Source: Mesorhizobium carmichaelinearum
GTDB lineage: Bacteria; Pseudomonadota; Alphaproteobacteria; Rhizobiales; Rhizobiaceae
Assembly (NCBI RefSeq): GCF_900199455.1
Contig: NZ_FZQR01000002.1
Coordinates: 124,001 to 188,000 of the forward strand
Length of the DNA: 64,000 bases
Direction of reading: 5' to 3'
A model generated the notes under the pieces. The model worked only from the letters and a program-made list of their open reading frames with translations. It searched no databases and was not told where the DNA came from. The position numbers and the translations under genes were made by a program. Below, one piece after another: positions 1-10,477 of the stretch (positions within the stretch are counted from its first letter, which is position 1; each line of letters opens with the position of its first letter).

Positions 1-487
1 AGATGCTCCGATATGCCTCGGCCGAAAAAAAGTCAGGCACCAGTTTCACATCGTCCGGATAATACTGCGCAAATTTCTTGCCCGTCGGATCGATGCCTAT
101 GCGCGTCAACCCCGCGGTCGAATAGGCCTTGAGGGTCGTGCAATCATTGCTCCCGATGTCGAGAACGACGTCACCGCCACGTGGCGAGGCGAGCCTCTCC
201 AGGAAGCGAACCTTGTGCGTCAGATGATCGACCATCGACTGGTTGAGGCCCGAGCGATAGCCGTAATTGTCGCCGTACATTTCGCTCGGCTCATAGGAAT
301 GTTTCAACTGCAGAAGTCCGCTGGACGGAGACCAGACCAGCTCGAGCGGCCCTTTGGTCACGGGCTCAGACGCCGATTTGGGAAACACTCCGGTGAGCGC
401 CTGCTCGCCAAGATTGAGCACGGAGACGAGATCCTTGTCCTTGCCGACACGGCAGGTCTCGATGGCGTGATACCTTACCTCGTTCAT
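1..487 (-). CDS. Sugar C-methyltransferase, class I SAM-dependent (partial, N-terminal 162 residues)
   Basis: The reading frame opens at an ATG at 487 and runs off the left edge, so only the N-terminal 162 residues are visible. The block YGDNYGYRSG (residues 71-80) and the SAM-binding motif VLDIGSND (108-115) are typical of the NDP-hexose C-methyltransferase family (NovU/TylCIII type), which methylates a keto-sugar nucleotide. The family usually begins with a CxxC zinc site; here only Cys11 is seen, followed by R-V-G, so the site looks reduced. It lies 63 bp downstream of the GDP-deoxyhexose reductase on the same strand, so its substrate is plausibly a GDP-keto-deoxyhexose. That substrate is inferred. 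The C-terminal domain is outside the window. Confidence 0.8.
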   Translation of the reverse strand, partial: MNEVRYHAIETCRVGKDKDLVSVLNLGEQALTGVFPKSASEPVTKGPLELVWSPSSGLLQLKHSYEPSEMYGDNYGYRSGLNQSMVDHLTHKVRFLERLASPRGGDVVLDIGSNDCTTLKAYSTAGLTRIGIDPTGKKFAQYYPDDVKLVPDFFSAEAYRSI

Positions 488-550
488 GAATTCTGACTCT
501 CAATTGGTTGGTGAAAGGGTATTGATTCAAAGGGCATTGACTGCGGTTCT

Positions 551-1507
551 CTACGCTTGGGCCACCCGTGCGCGGCAATCCTTCAGAACCGCGGCAAGGG
601 CCTCCTCGAAAGGATGCTCAGGCACCCAGCCAAGACGCGTTCGGGCGCGGGTTGCATCCCCCACAATGCACGGCAGATCACTCGGTCGCAGCCGCAGCGG
701 ATCTTGTTCGGTGACGATCTTGACACTGCTTCGCGCCAAGAGCTGGTCCAAAATATCTCCCATCCGCCACGAGATGCCCGAAGCAACATTGAAGATGGTG
801 TTTGGCACGAGACCGTCGCTGTTCAAGGCGACGCGCGCATAAGCACTGGCGACGTCTCGCGCATCCAGGAAATCCCGCTGTGCGTCAAGATTGCCGACGC
901 GAATGACCGGCGGGGCCAAGCCTGCTTCAATCCGCGCGATCTGCATGGCGAAGGCAGGCACGGCAAATGCCTCGGTTTGCCCTGGTCCCGTGTGATTGAA
1001 GGGCCGCAGACGAATGCATTTAAGGCCGTCACGGGAAAGCGCACCCAAAGCGAGGTCGGCCGCGGCCTTGGTCACGGCATAGTCGTCCATCGGCGCAAGC
1101 AGCGCATTTTCGTCAAGCGGCTGGCCAGCCTTTGCGCTCTCGCCATAGACCAGGCCCGACCCGACATAGATCAACCAACATCCCGGTGCCTCGTCAAGAA
1201 TGGCGTGGGCCACGTTGAGCGCGCCCTGGACGTGGATGCGCCATGTGTTTTCAGGGTCAGCCTGGGCGGCGCCAAGGGCGGCGACGGCCGCCAGGTGGAT
1301 AACGTGCGTCGGCTTGTGACGAGCAATAGCCTCGTGAACAGCAACCTTGTCCGTCACGTCGAGTGCCAGGATTTGACCAAGCACGGGATGCGGTCCTGCG
1401 TCCTTGGAGGTCGCAATAACCGTCAAATCGCGACCGCAGATGCTCCGCAACGCTTCATGGACATAGGGACCGACAAAGCCCCGTGCGCCGGTGATCAAAA
1501 CTCGCAT
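551..1507 (-). CDS. rmd: GDP-4-keto-6-deoxy-D-mannose reductase (GDP-D-rhamnose forming)
   Basis: A 318-residue short-chain dehydrogenase/reductase of the extended type. It has the NAD(P)-binding TGARGFVG at 6-13, a YAVTK catalytic pair (Y143, K147) and the RPFNHTGPGQ block at 168-177 that is typical of Rmd. It would reduce the product of the Gmd encoded just upstream (21-bp gap), giving GDP-D-rhamnose. The GSSCIYP motif of GDP-fucose synthase is absent, so L-fucose is unlikely. A GDP-6-deoxy-talose synthase is a remaining alternative, because the two reductases are hard to separate by eye. An AGGT just upstream of the ATG serves as ribosome binding site. Confidence 0.85.
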   Translation of the reverse strand: MRVLITGARGFVGPYVHEALRSICGRDLTVIATSKDAGPHPVLGQILALDVTDKVAVHEAIARHKPTHVIHLAAVAALGAAQADPENTWRIHVQGALNVAHAILDEAPGCWLIYVGSGLVYGESAKAGQPLDENALLAPMDDYAVTKAAADLALGALSRDGLKCIRLRPFNHTGPGQTEAFAVPAFAMQIARIEAGLAPPVIRVGNLDAQRDFLDARDVASAYARVALNSDGLVPNTIFNVASGISWRMGDILDQLLARSSVKIVTEQDPLRLRPSDLPCIVGDATRARTRLGWVPEHPFEEALAAVLKDCRARVAQA

Positions 1508-1528
1508 GCCGACCTCGCTAACCGCACC

Positions 1529-2551
<1,023 letters not shown>

Positions 2552-2627
2552 TCAGGATTGCAGACCATCTGCCCAAAAACGGAAACCGTACTCAATTCAC
2601 AGACGTGCCCGATGGGTTGTCTTCAGG

Positions 2628-4043
2628 TTACGTGCGGCCATAAACATCATCGAACCGCACGATATCGTCTTCGCCAAGATATTCCCCGCTTTGCACTTCG
2701 ATCATGACGAGGGGAAGAATGCCGGGATTTTCGAGGCGGTGCTTGTGGCCGCAGGGGATATAGGTGGACTGGTTGGTCGCCAGCAGGATTTCACTCTGGC
2801 CGTTGACGACCTTCGCAGTCCCGCTCACCACCACCCAGTGCTCGGAACGGTGATGATGCGCCTGAAGGCTGAGGCGCGCGTTCGGCTTCACCTCGATCCG
2901 CTTGATCTTGAAGCGCGGTCCTTCCTCCAGGACGGTGTAGGTGCCCCATGGGCGATGCACGGTGCGATGCACGGTTGCCGCCTCATGCCCCTCCGTCTTG
3001 AGGCGATTGTAGAGATCCTTGACTTCCTGCGCCTTGTCCTTGTGGGCAATAAGAAGCGCATCCGGCGTGTCGACGATCAACAGATCCGAGACGCCGACAA
3101 GACCGACAAGCCGGTCTTCGCTGTGCACGTAGCAGTTCGTCACACCATGGAGCATCGTCTCGCCGGTCGTGCGGTTGCCGCTGTCGTCTGCTGGAACAAG
3201 CTTCGACAGAACGGTCCATGAGCCGATGTCGGACCAATCGAAGCTGCAGGGCACGAAACCCACGTTCTTTGCTTTCTCCATGACCGCATAGTCGATGGAA
3301 ACAGCAGGAACGGCCGCGAAACCATCCTTGTCTATCTCAACAGTGGTGCGGTCCGCGGCATCGCTTGTCCTGGCCGCCTCGAGCGCCGTGCGCGCATTGG
3401 ACAACACATCCGGACACAGTTCCTGCATCGCGGCGATCATGGAGCGGGCCGCAAAACAGAACATGCCCGAATTCCAGAAAAAACGACCGCTGGCGATAAA
3501 TTGCGCCGCTCGTTCCGCATTCGGCTTTTCCACGAACCGAAGGACCGTATCTCCCTCGGCCTCGATATAGCCAAACCCGGTTTCAGGGCTCTCGGCCTTC
3601 ATGCCAAACGTGACGATCCGTCCCGTGACCGCGATCGCCGCCGCCTTCGCCACGGCCGCACCAAAGCCGGCTTCATCCAGGATCAGGTGATCGGCAGGCA
3701 GCACAACCAGAACCGCGTCTGGATTGTCGCGCGCGACCTGCAACGCGGCGAGCGCGACCGCGGCCGCCGTGTCACGACCGAAAGGCTCCAGCAAGAACGT
3801 GTTCTTTATACCTGGCGCCGCCACCTCCGCATACTCGTCCGCCGTCAGGAACAGCAGGTCGCGGTTGGTGACCGTCACTATTTGATCAACGCCTGCAAGT
3901 CCGGCCGCGCGGGCGTAGGTCTTGCGAATGAGGGTTCCCCCTCCCGGCAAGGGAATAAAGGGTTTTGGATGCAACGCACGAGAAATAGGCCAGAGGCGGG
4001 AACCGACACCGCCACTTATGATGACAGGAACGATATTGGTCAA
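2628..4043 (-). CDS. manC: Mannose-1-phosphate guanylyltransferase / mannose-6-phosphate isomerase
   Basis: A 471-residue bifunctional enzyme that makes GDP-mannose. The N-terminal nucleotidyltransferase domain has GGVGSRLWPISR near residue 11 and FVEKP near 170. The C-terminal cupin isomerase domain begins at RPWGTYTVLEEG and contains QAHHHRSEHW, the metal-binding histidines. The start is a TTG at 4043, three bases after the TGA of the upstream phosphomannomutase gene, so the two are probably translationally coupled; GGAAAG inside the upstream gene can act as ribosome binding site. Rhizobial names noeJ/cpsB apply to the same family. A 109-bp gap separates it from gmd. Confidence 0.93.
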   Translation of the reverse strand: MTNIVPVIISGGVGSRLWPISRALHPKPFIPLPGGGTLIRKTYARAAGLAGVDQIVTVTNRDLLFLTADEYAEVAAPGIKNTFLLEPFGRDTAAAVALAALQVARDNPDAVLVVLPADHLILDEAGFGAAVAKAAAIAVTGRIVTFGMKAESPETGFGYIEAEGDTVLRFVEKPNAERAAQFIASGRFFWNSGMFCFAARSMIAAMQELCPDVLSNARTALEAARTSDAADRTTVEIDKDGFAAVPAVSIDYAVMEKAKNVGFVPCSFDWSDIGSWTVLSKLVPADDSGNRTTGETMLHGVTNCYVHSEDRLVGLVGVSDLLIVDTPDALLIAHKDKAQEVKDLYNRLKTEGHEAATVHRTVHRPWGTYTVLEEGPRFKIKRIEVKPNARLSLQAHHHRSEHWVVVSGTAKVVNGQSEILLATNQSTYIPCGHKHRLENPGILPLVMIEVQSGEYLGEDDIVRFDDVYGRT

Positions 4044-4046
4044 ACT

Positions 4047-5474
4047 TCAGCTTTCCAAGATTTGAGTTCGGCCGAGGTCAAGACCCCAACCGAGCAATTC
4101 GTCTGCGCGGGATTCTGTCTTTGCCTCAATGTAGCACCGCAATTCGGGCGCGTTGCCAGACGCACGGAAGTGAACAACCTCTCCGTTGCGGGCGGTGATA
4201 CGCACGCCGTCGCGATTGTCAATATCCGCGACACCCCCGAGAACCTCGAAAAGAGCGCCGGTATAGACAGCATCCGTCGCCAGTCTTTTGAGGAAAGAGG
4301 CGCTGTCTTCCGCCGAAACGCCTTCAAGCCGGCCGCTCGTCGCGGCGAGGAATCCGAAACCGGCCGCGATCTCGGCGAGCGGGCGACCTGTCGCCGCAAT
4401 CGTTGAAAGCGCACAGAGAATTGGCAACAGCGAATCCCGGGTCAGCAAGGCTGCGAGCGTGCGGCCATCCTTCTCGACGGACGAACCTAGAAGAACGCCG
4501 CCATTTGCTTCGAACCCCACTACGCATTTCGCCCCTTGAGCGAGGGCCGTGCCGATGCCTTCGATAACATAGGGCGAGCCTATGCGTGTGCGCACCACCG
4601 TTGCGAAATGCCCGCAACGCTCCAGGGCAGAATTGGAACTGACCGGCGTAACGATGCAGTCGGCATCCAGAAAACGCGCCGTGATCGCGCCAATCAGGTC
4701 GCCGCGCACGAAACTGCCATGCGCATCCGCCACAAGCGGCCGGTCGCCATCGCCATCAGCGGACACGATGGCATCGAACGGCTCCGTCGCCGCCCAGTTT
4801 TTGAGAAGCGATAGATCCTCTTGCCTGAGCGCTTCGGTATCCACCGGAATGAAATGGGCGGACCTGCCCAGGGGTGCCGCCTCAGCCCCCAGTGCACGAA
4901 GCATATCGACAATGATGTCCCTTGCCACGGACGAATGCTGGTAGACGCCGACACGGAGACCGGAGAGGCTACCGCTCTGAAAGAAGGCGAGAAAATGATC
5001 CCTGTAGCCTGCGGCCGGTTCGGAGCCCAGCTGTACGGGTTCAACTGACGGCTCTGGTCGATTGGCGACCTCCAAGCCTGCGTGGATTGCCACAATCTCA
5101 AGCTCATCGCGCTTGTCGATCTCACCGTCCGCCCGGTAGAATTTGAGCCCATTCCTGTCGTCGGGAATGTGGCTGCCGGTCACCATGATCGCCGGAGCGT
5201 TTTTGCCGGTGGCATAAAGGGCGAGTGCCGGCGTCGGCAAGGCGCCGCAATCGACCGGCTCCAAACCGGCTTCGGCGATCGCGGCATGGACAATCCCCGC
5301 AATCTCGGGACTGGAAGAGCGAAGGTCACGTCCAACGAGGATCTTGTCGCCCGCGCTCAAGACACCACGCCCCAAAAGCATGCGTGCGAACGCAATTGTA
5401 TAAGTGCGCGCCGGTGGTCCCCTGAGCTCGCTGACGAGACCGCGCAGCCCGCTGGTGCCGAACTTCAAAGCCAC
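4047..5474 (-). CDS. manB: Phosphomannomutase (alpha-D-phosphohexomutase family)
   Basis: 475 residues from a GTG at 5474. It interconverts mannose 6-phosphate and mannose 1-phosphate. The catalytic phosphoserine lies in TGSHIP (Ser101), which differs from the usual TASHNP but is seen in a rhizobial NoeK-like branch. The metal-binding loop is DGDGDR (240-245). An open frame extends upstream to 5549, but I chose GTG because the family begins with A-L-K-F-G-T-S-G-L-R-G and because a strong AAGGTGG lies six bases before it. It is the first gene of the GDP-deoxyhexose operon. The gene name is by role; noeK would also fit. Confidence 0.87.
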   Translation of the reverse strand: MALKFGTSGLRGLVSELRGPPARTYTIAFARMLLGRGVLSAGDKILVGRDLRSSSPEIAGIVHAAIAEAGLEPVDCGALPTPALALYATGKNAPAIMVTGSHIPDDRNGLKFYRADGEIDKRDELEIVAIHAGLEVANRPEPSVEPVQLGSEPAAGYRDHFLAFFQSGSLSGLRVGVYQHSSVARDIIVDMLRALGAEAAPLGRSAHFIPVDTEALRQEDLSLLKNWAATEPFDAIVSADGDGDRPLVADAHGSFVRGDLIGAITARFLDADCIVTPVSSNSALERCGHFATVVRTRIGSPYVIEGIGTALAQGAKCVVGFEANGGVLLGSSVEKDGRTLAALLTRDSLLPILCALSTIAATGRPLAEIAAGFGFLAATSGRLEGVSAEDSASFLKRLATDAVYTGALFEVLGGVADIDNRDGVRITARNGEVVHFRASGNAPELRCYIEAKTESRADELLGWGLDLGRTQILES

Positions 5475-5480
5475 GGATAG

Positions 5481-5487
5481 CCACCTT
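5481..5487 (-). promoter_or_regulatory. Ribosome binding site that fixes the phosphomannomutase start
   Basis: AAGGTGG on the minus strand, six bases before the GTG at 5474. It supports the GTG over the more upstream in-frame start at 5549, which has no comparable site. Confidence 0.6.
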
Positions 5488-5614
5488 TTTCCAGCAATGC
5501 CGCCCCGGCACGAATTGCAGCAAGGCCTTGCCACAGCCTGTGACAGCATGAAGGCTGGTGAGCGACACCATCGGACAGCGCGCTACTATAGATCAAAGCC
5601 AGCGACCTGATCTT

Positions 5615-5735
5615 CATATACGGACAGTTTTTGCTTAGAGACCGCTAATATTACTGGGTACAGCCGGTTCTCATTGCCTCGAGCAAGGAGCATTCCTTTC
5701 AAGAAGCTCTCCGTGAATTGCCAAGCCCCCACCTG
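5615..5735 (-). pseudogene. Remnant of the 5' end of rfbA (duplication scar)
   Basis: About 120 bp match the first 34 codons and some 30 bp of leader of the intact rfbA at 9210-9330, in the same orientation. ATTCCTTTCAAGAAGCTCTC is identical in both, including the ancestral TTG start (5702-5700 here). The remnant still reads KGMLLARGNENRLYPV against [16 protein letters not shown] in RfbA, and LAVSKQ is kept. After about 34 codons the similarity ends. The residues at the nucleotide-binding loop have changed (GGSGTR became RGNENR), so it cannot encode a working enzyme. It lies between phosphomannomutase and rfbD, so a nearly direct repeat brackets the rfbDBCA block. Confidence 0.85.
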
Positions 5736-5904
5736 ACACCCAAGTTGCCCGTGCTTAGGTTTCGCGCAATGGCTTGTCAATCTCGGACACGGGACCGAGT
5801 TCGATTTCAACACGCGGCGGGGGATTCAGGCGACAGCGACCGTGAAGGCTACGGACCAAGCCTTAGGAATAGGCAAATCAAGCGCTGATTGAACCGCGAG
5901 ATCT

Positions 5905-6792
5905 TTACGGACGATCCAGGATGCGGCGCACGACCCGCTTGGTGGATTCTCGCCACTCCGGCGCGCCCCATCCAAATACGGCCGCGAATTTCGCGCTCGA
6001 CAGCCGCGAATTGGCTGGACGCCGCGCCTTGGTCGGATAGTCCTTGGTGGCGATATCGCGCACATCAGCCCAGGGACCGCCAGACGCCTGGCTCGTATCC
6101 AGAATATGACGGGCAAAGCCGCTCCAGTTGGTCTCGCCCGTGCCGGCCAGATGATAGACGCCAAAGGCATCAAAGTCCTTGTCGCCATGCAGCATCGCCG
6201 CCGCATGCAAAATGGCGTCGGCGATGTCGAGCGCCGAGGTGGGGTTGCCCCACTGATCGGCCACCACCGAAATCTCGTCGCGGTCGGCGGCCAGCCGCAG
6301 CATGGTTTTCACGAAATTCCTGCCGAACGGGCTGTAGACCCAGGCGGTGCGCAGGATCAGGTGGCGCGGGCCGGCGGCGGCCACTGCCTGTTCGCCGGCG
6401 AGCTTGGAGGCGCCGTAAACGCCGAGCGGTGCCGTCGCGTCGGTCTCGATATAGGGACGAGAAGCGCTGCCGTCGAAGACGTAATCGGTCGAAAGGTGGA
6501 TGATTGGAACACCGAGCCGCGCTGCCGCTTCAGCCACCTTGCCAGCGCCGGTTGCGTTGACCGCAAAGGCCAGATCGGGCTCGTCCTCGGCCTGATCTAC
6601 CGCCGTGTAAGCAGCGGCCGACACGACGATATCCGGCTTTGCAACCACGATGGCGTCGATAACGGTCTCGGGTCTTGCCAGGTCGAGCTCCGGGCGGCCG
6701 ATGGCGACGACCTCCACGCCGGCGTGCGCCTGACCGGCCTCCAGCAGGCTTGCCGCGACCTGGCCGTCGCGTCCGGTGACGACGAGCCTCAC
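5905..6792 (-). CDS. rfbD: dTDP-4-dehydrorhamnose reductase
   Basis: 295 residues. It catalyses the last step to dTDP-L-rhamnose. It has the Rossmann motif TGRDGQVA (6-13), STDYVFDG around 100-107 and the YGASKLAGE block with the catalytic Tyr and Lys. It is the last gene of the four-gene unit, and its start overlaps the end of rfbB by four bases (6789-6792), indicating one transcript. The length matches the family. Confidence 0.94.
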   Translation of the reverse strand: MRLVVTGRDGQVAASLLEAGQAHAGVEVVAIGRPELDLARPETVIDAIVVAKPDIVVSAAAYTAVDQAEDEPDLAFAVNATGAGKVAEAAARLGVPIIHLSTDYVFDGSASRPYIETDATAPLGVYGASKLAGEQAVAAAGPRHLILRTAWVYSPFGRNFVKTMLRLAADRDEISVVADQWGNPTSALDIADAILHAAAMLHGDKDFDAFGVYHLAGTGETNWSGFARHILDTSQASGGPWADVRDIATKDYPTKARRPANSRLSSAKFAAVFGWGAPEWRESTKRVVRRILDRP

Positions 6793-7859
6793 GCGCCACC
6801 CTTGCGCGCTTCGCCCAGCCTCTCACCGGCATAGCGCTGTTCGCGGATCGGCCCCCACCACCATTTGTTATCGAGGAACCAGTCCACGGTTCTGGCCAGG
6901 CCGCTGTCGAAATTCTCCCTGGGCGCCCAGCCGAGTTCGCGGCCGATCTTGGAGGCATCGATGGCGTAGCGGCGGTCATGGCCGGGACGGTCGGTGACGA
7001 AGGAGATAAGCTCGCGATAGCGCTTGCCGCCGCTGCGGGGACGCTTGACATCGAGCAGGTCGCAGATCGTCTCGACGACGGTGAGGTTCGTCCGTTCCGA
7101 ATTGCCGCCGACATTGTAGCTTTCGCCCGGCGTCCCCTTGGTGGCCACCAGTTCCAGGGCCCGCGCGTGATCCTCGACGAACAGCCAGTCGCGCACATTG
7201 GCGCCGGCGCCGTAGACCGGCAGTGGTTTTTCGTCGAGCGCGTTGAGGATGACGAGCGGGATCAGTTTTTCGGGGAAATGATAGGGCCCGTAATTGTTCG
7301 AACAGTTGGAGAGCACGACCGGCAGGCCGTAGGTCTCGTGCCAGGCCCGCACCAGATGGTCCGAGGCTGCCTTCGAGGCGGAATAGGGCGAGGACGGTGC
7401 GTAAGGCGTCTCCTCGACGAACATGCCGCCATCGAAAGGCAGATCGCCGAACACCTCGTCGGTGGAGACATGATGGAAGCGAAAGCGGCCTTTCCGGTCG
7501 TCGGCAAGGCCGCGCCAATATTCGAGCGCCGCATTGAGGATGCGGTAGGTGCCGACGATATTGGTCTCGATGAAGGCGCCAGGCCCGTCGATCGAACGGT
7601 CGACATGGCTCTCGGCGGCGAGGTTCATGACGATGTCGATATCGTCACGGCGCAGTATCTCGAGCACCGCCCTCTCGTCGCAGATATCGGCATGGGCGAA
7701 GCGATAATTATGCGCGTTCTCGATCGGCCGCAGCGAGGCCAGGTTGCCGGCGTAGGTGAGCTTGTCGAGATTGGTCACCCGGTAGGCCGGATTGGCGCAC
7801 AGATGCCGACATACCGCCGAACCGATGAAGCCAGCCCCGCCTGTCACCAGAAAGTTCAT
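6789..7859 (-). CDS. rfbB: dTDP-glucose 4,6-dehydratase
   Basis: 356 residues. It converts dTDP-glucose to dTDP-4-keto-6-deoxy-D-glucose. Motifs are GGAGFIG at 7-13, STDEVFGDL and [10 protein letters not shown], giving the catalytic Thr/Asp/Glu and Tyr/Lys sets. It overlaps rfbC by one base and rfbD by four. Its product is the branch point for dTDP-L-rhamnose here and a possible substrate for the aminotransferase at 28.4 kb. Confidence 0.95.
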   Translation of the reverse strand: MNFLVTGGAGFIGSAVCRHLCANPAYRVTNLDKLTYAGNLASLRPIENAHNYRFAHADICDERAVLEILRRDDIDIVMNLAAESHVDRSIDGPGAFIETNIVGTYRILNAALEYWRGLADDRKGRFRFHHVSTDEVFGDLPFDGGMFVEETPYAPSSPYSASKAASDHLVRAWHETYGLPVVLSNCSNNYGPYHFPEKLIPLVILNALDEKPLPVYGAGANVRDWLFVEDHARALELVATKGTPGESYNVGGNSERTNLTVVETICDLLDVKRPRSGGKRYRELISFVTDRPGHDRRYAIDASKIGRELGWAPRENFDSGLARTVDWFLDNKWWWGPIREQRYAGERLGEARKGGA

Positions 7860-8410
7860 CAGGCAAACACCTCTGCGGCAGCAAGCATCGGCGCCTTGAG
7901 GTCCTTATCCGAAAGCTGGAACCCGCCAGCGATGGACGGCCACTTGATACCGATGGCGGGATCATCGAAACGGATAGAGCGGTCGTGCTCGGGCGAATAG
8001 GTGTCGGTCACCTTATACAGGACCTCCGTGTCGGGCACGAGCGTCACAAAGCCATGCGCGAAACCCTTTGGCACCAGAATCTGGTTGCCCTTTTCGGCCG
8101 AAATCTCGTGACCGGCCCATTTCCCAAAGGTTTTCGAACCGCGACGGATATCGACCGCGACGTCGAGGATACTGCCGCGAATGACGCGCAGCAGCTTGTC
8201 CTGGGCCCGCGGTGCGAGCTGATAATGAAGCCCGCGCAAGACGCCTGCCGCGGCAGAATAGGAATGGTTGTCCTGCACGAAAACCAAGTCAATGCCTGCC
8301 TGCGCAAAGCGCTCGGCATTGTATGTTTCCATAAAGAAACCACGTGCATCGCCATGCCGCTTTGGAACGATTTCCAGCACGCCTTCGAGGCCGAGGGACC
8401 TGATCTCCAA
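7859..8410 (-). CDS. rfbC: dTDP-4-dehydrorhamnose 3,5-epimerase
   Basis: A 183-residue cupin enzyme, the normal size. LRGLHYQ contains the catalytic His, and [14 protein letters not shown] carries the conserved C-terminal region. It epimerises C3 and C5 of dTDP-4-keto-6-deoxyglucose. The gene starts three bases after the rfbA stop and ends one base into rfbB, in the order A-C-B-D of transcription. Confidence 0.95.
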   Translation of the reverse strand: MEIRSLGLEGVLEIVPKRHGDARGFFMETYNAERFAQAGIDLVFVQDNHSYSAAAGVLRGLHYQLAPRAQDKLLRVIRGSILDVAVDIRRGSKTFGKWAGHEISAEKGNQILVPKGFAHGFVTLVPDTEVLYKVTDTYSPEHDRSIRFDDPAIGIKWPSIAGGFQLSDKDLKAPMLAAAEVFA

Positions 8411-8413
8411 CGC

Positions 8414-9295
8414 TCAGCCCTCCGACAGATCGGCGACGCGCCGGCGCAGATAGGCGGCATATTCATTTTTGCCCAACCGGGTTGCGCGCTGCAGCACTTG
8501 CTCTGCCGTCAGCCAACCCTGCTCGAAGGCGATCTCCTCAGGGCAAGCGACCTTGATGCCTTGCCGATGTTCGATCGTGCGCACGAAGGAAGACGCGTCG
8601 TTCAGACTGTCATGGGTTCCTGTGTCGAGCCAGGCATAGCCGCGCCCCAGCCGGTGCACATGCAGCAGGCCGCGATCAAGATAGGCGTTGTTGACCGCCG
8701 TGATCTCGAGCTCGCCGCGGGCGGAAGGTTGAATGGACGAAGCGATGTCGACGACGGTGTTGTCGTAGAAATACAGCCCTGTGACGGCCCAGTTGGATCT
8801 CGGCTTTTGCGGCTTTTCCTCGATGGTGAGCGCGGTTCCGGTGGCCTTGTCGAAGGATACGACACCATACCGTTCAGGATCATCGACGCGGTAGGCGAAC
8901 ACCGAAGCGCCGGTGTCGCGCGCAGCGGCGGTGCGGCAAAGCTGTGACAGCCCGTCGCCAAAATAGATGTTGTCGCCCAGGATCATCGACACGCTGTCCT
9001 TGCCGATGAAGTCGCGGCCGATGATGAAAGCTTCGGCAAGCCCATTGGGGTGCGGCTGCTCCGCATAGGAGATATCCAGCCCAAAATCCGATCCGTCGCC
9101 GAGCAATTCACGGAAAACGGGCAGATCTCGCGGTGTCGAAATAACCAGGATCTCGCGAATTTCCGCGAGCATCAGTACGCTCAGCGGATAATAGATCATC
9201 GGCTTGTCATATACCGGAAGAATTTGCTTAGAGACTGCCAGCGTCAGCGGATAAAGGCGTGTTCCACTACCTCCCGCAAGGATAATTCCTTTCAA
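8414..9295 (-). CDS. rfbA: Glucose-1-phosphate thymidylyltransferase
   Basis: 293 residues. It makes dTDP-glucose from glucose 1-phosphate and dTTP. The N-terminus [17 protein letters not shown] is the nucleotide-binding signature, and [19 protein letters not shown] is typical of RmlA. The start is a TTG at 9295: no ATG is in frame upstream, and GGGGAG lies about seven bases before it. It is the first gene of the rfbACBD operon. Its 5' end was copied once to 5615-5735. Confidence 0.94.
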   Translation of the reverse strand: MKGIILAGGSGTRLYPLTLAVSKQILPVYDKPMIYYPLSVLMLAEIREILVISTPRDLPVFRELLGDGSDFGLDISYAEQPHPNGLAEAFIIGRDFIGKDSVSMILGDNIYFGDGLSQLCRTAAARDTGASVFAYRVDDPERYGVVSFDKATGTALTIEEKPQKPRSNWAVTGLYFYDNTVVDIASSIQPSARGELEITAVNNAYLDRGLLHVHRLGRGYAWLDTGTHDSLNDASSFVRTIEHRQGIKVACPEEIAFEQGWLTAEQVLQRATRLGKNEYAAYLRRRVADLSEG

Positions 9296-9378
9296 GAAGC
9301 TCTCCCCGACATGCCCAAATCCCCTCGGCAGCAGTGGTAGCCATACTACACCCGGAAAAAGCTGCTGCCAGCGCCGGC

Positions 9379-10413
9379 TTATATCCTAGAGTCGTTACCA
9401 AAATACGCCTGGTACCACTCAACGAACCGCCCTACCCCGTCGGACACGGACGTGCCGGGGCGATAGCCGACGGCGTCTTGCAGCGCCGAGGTGTCGGCGA
9501 AGGTGTCCGGCACGTCGCCGGCCTGCAGCGGCAAGAGCTCGATGATGGCCTTGCGGCCGAGCGCGTTTTCCAGCGCCTCGACATAGGCGGTCAGCTTCAC
9601 CGGATTGTTGTTGCCGATGTTGAAGATGCGCCAAGGCGCGATGCTCGTTGCCGGGTCCGGATGGCCGGAATCCCAGGCAGGGTTGCCGGCGGCAGGACTG
9701 TCGCTGGCTCGGATCACGCCTTCGGCGATGTCATCGATATAGGTGAAGTCGCGCGTGTGGTTGCCGTTGTTGAACAGCTTGATCGGCTCGCCGGCCAGGA
9801 TGCTCCTGGTGAACAGGAACAGCGCCATGTCGGGACGCCCCCAGGGGCCGTACACCGTGAAGAAACGCAGCCCCGTGGTCGGCAGTCCGAACAGATGGCT
9901 GTAGCTGTGTGCCATCAGTTCGTTGGCGCGCTTGGTCGCGGCGTAGAACTGCAGCGGATGATCGGCCGGGCGGTGCTCGGAAAACGGCATGTCGGTGTTG
10001 GCGCCGTAGACGCTCGAGGTGCTGGCATAGGTCAGGTGCGCTATGCCGCCATTGCGGCAGGCCTCCAGCATGTTGGTGAAAGCGACGATGTTGCTTTCGA
10101 CATAGGCGCGCGGGTTTTCCAGGCTGTAGCGCACCCCGGCCTGGGCAGCGAGGTGGATCACGCGGTCGAAGGCGTGGTCGGCAAAGCAGCCGTCCACGAT
10201 GCCCCTGTCGGCAAGATTGCCGTGGATGAAATGATAGCCGGAATTGGTGCTTCGGCTTGCCTCGACCAGCAGCCGCAGCCGCGCCTGCTTGAGCGCCGGA
10301 TCGTAGTAATCGTTGACGCTGTCGATGCCGACAACCTCGTCGCCACGCTGCAGGAGCCGCCTGGCGACATGATAGCCTATGAAGCCGGCGGCGCCGGTGA
10401 CCAGAACCTTCAT
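9379..10413 (-). CDS. UDP-glucuronate 4-epimerase-like NAD-dependent epimerase
   Basis: 344 residues, extended SDR fold. The N-terminus [10 protein letters not shown] and the sequence [11 protein letters not shown] are typical of UDP-glucuronate 4-epimerases (LpsL/CapI type), as are [23 protein letters not shown] and [15 protein letters not shown]. The enzyme interconverts UDP-glucuronate and UDP-galacturonate, a common rhizobial LPS and exopolysaccharide sugar. It is on the same strand as rfbA with an 83-bp gap, so it may have its own transcript. Substrate is assigned by family only. Confidence 0.85.
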   Translation of the reverse strand: MKVLVTGAAGFIGYHVARRLLQRGDEVVGIDSVNDYYDPALKQARLRLLVEASRSTNSGYHFIHGNLADRGIVDGCFADHAFDRVIHLAAQAGVRYSLENPRAYVESNIVAFTNMLEACRNGGIAHLTYASTSSVYGANTDMPFSEHRPADHPLQFYAATKRANELMAHSYSHLFGLPTTGLRFFTVYGPWGRPDMALFLFTRSILAGEPIKLFNNGNHTRDFTYIDDIAEGVIRASDSPAAGNPAWDSGHPDPATSIAPWRIFNIGNNNPVKLTAYVEALENALGRKAIIELLPLQAGDVPDTFADTSALQDAVGYRPGTSVSDGVGRFVEWYQAYFGNDSRI

Positions 10414-10477
10414 CGGAAGCGCCCGCCCTCGAGAATGGACCCCTGACGTCTATGGCACGCCAAGCTTCCTACAGACC

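Larger units (their letters stand above)
5475..5904. other. Intergenic region between phosphomannomutase and rfbD
   Basis: 430 bp without an intact gene. The middle holds the rfbA remnant (5615-5735). Sequence 5475-5614 is the leader of the GDP-deoxyhexose operon, where its promoter should lie, though I could not place -35 and -10 boxes with confidence. Sequence 5736-5904 shows no clear signal. Confidence 0.5.
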
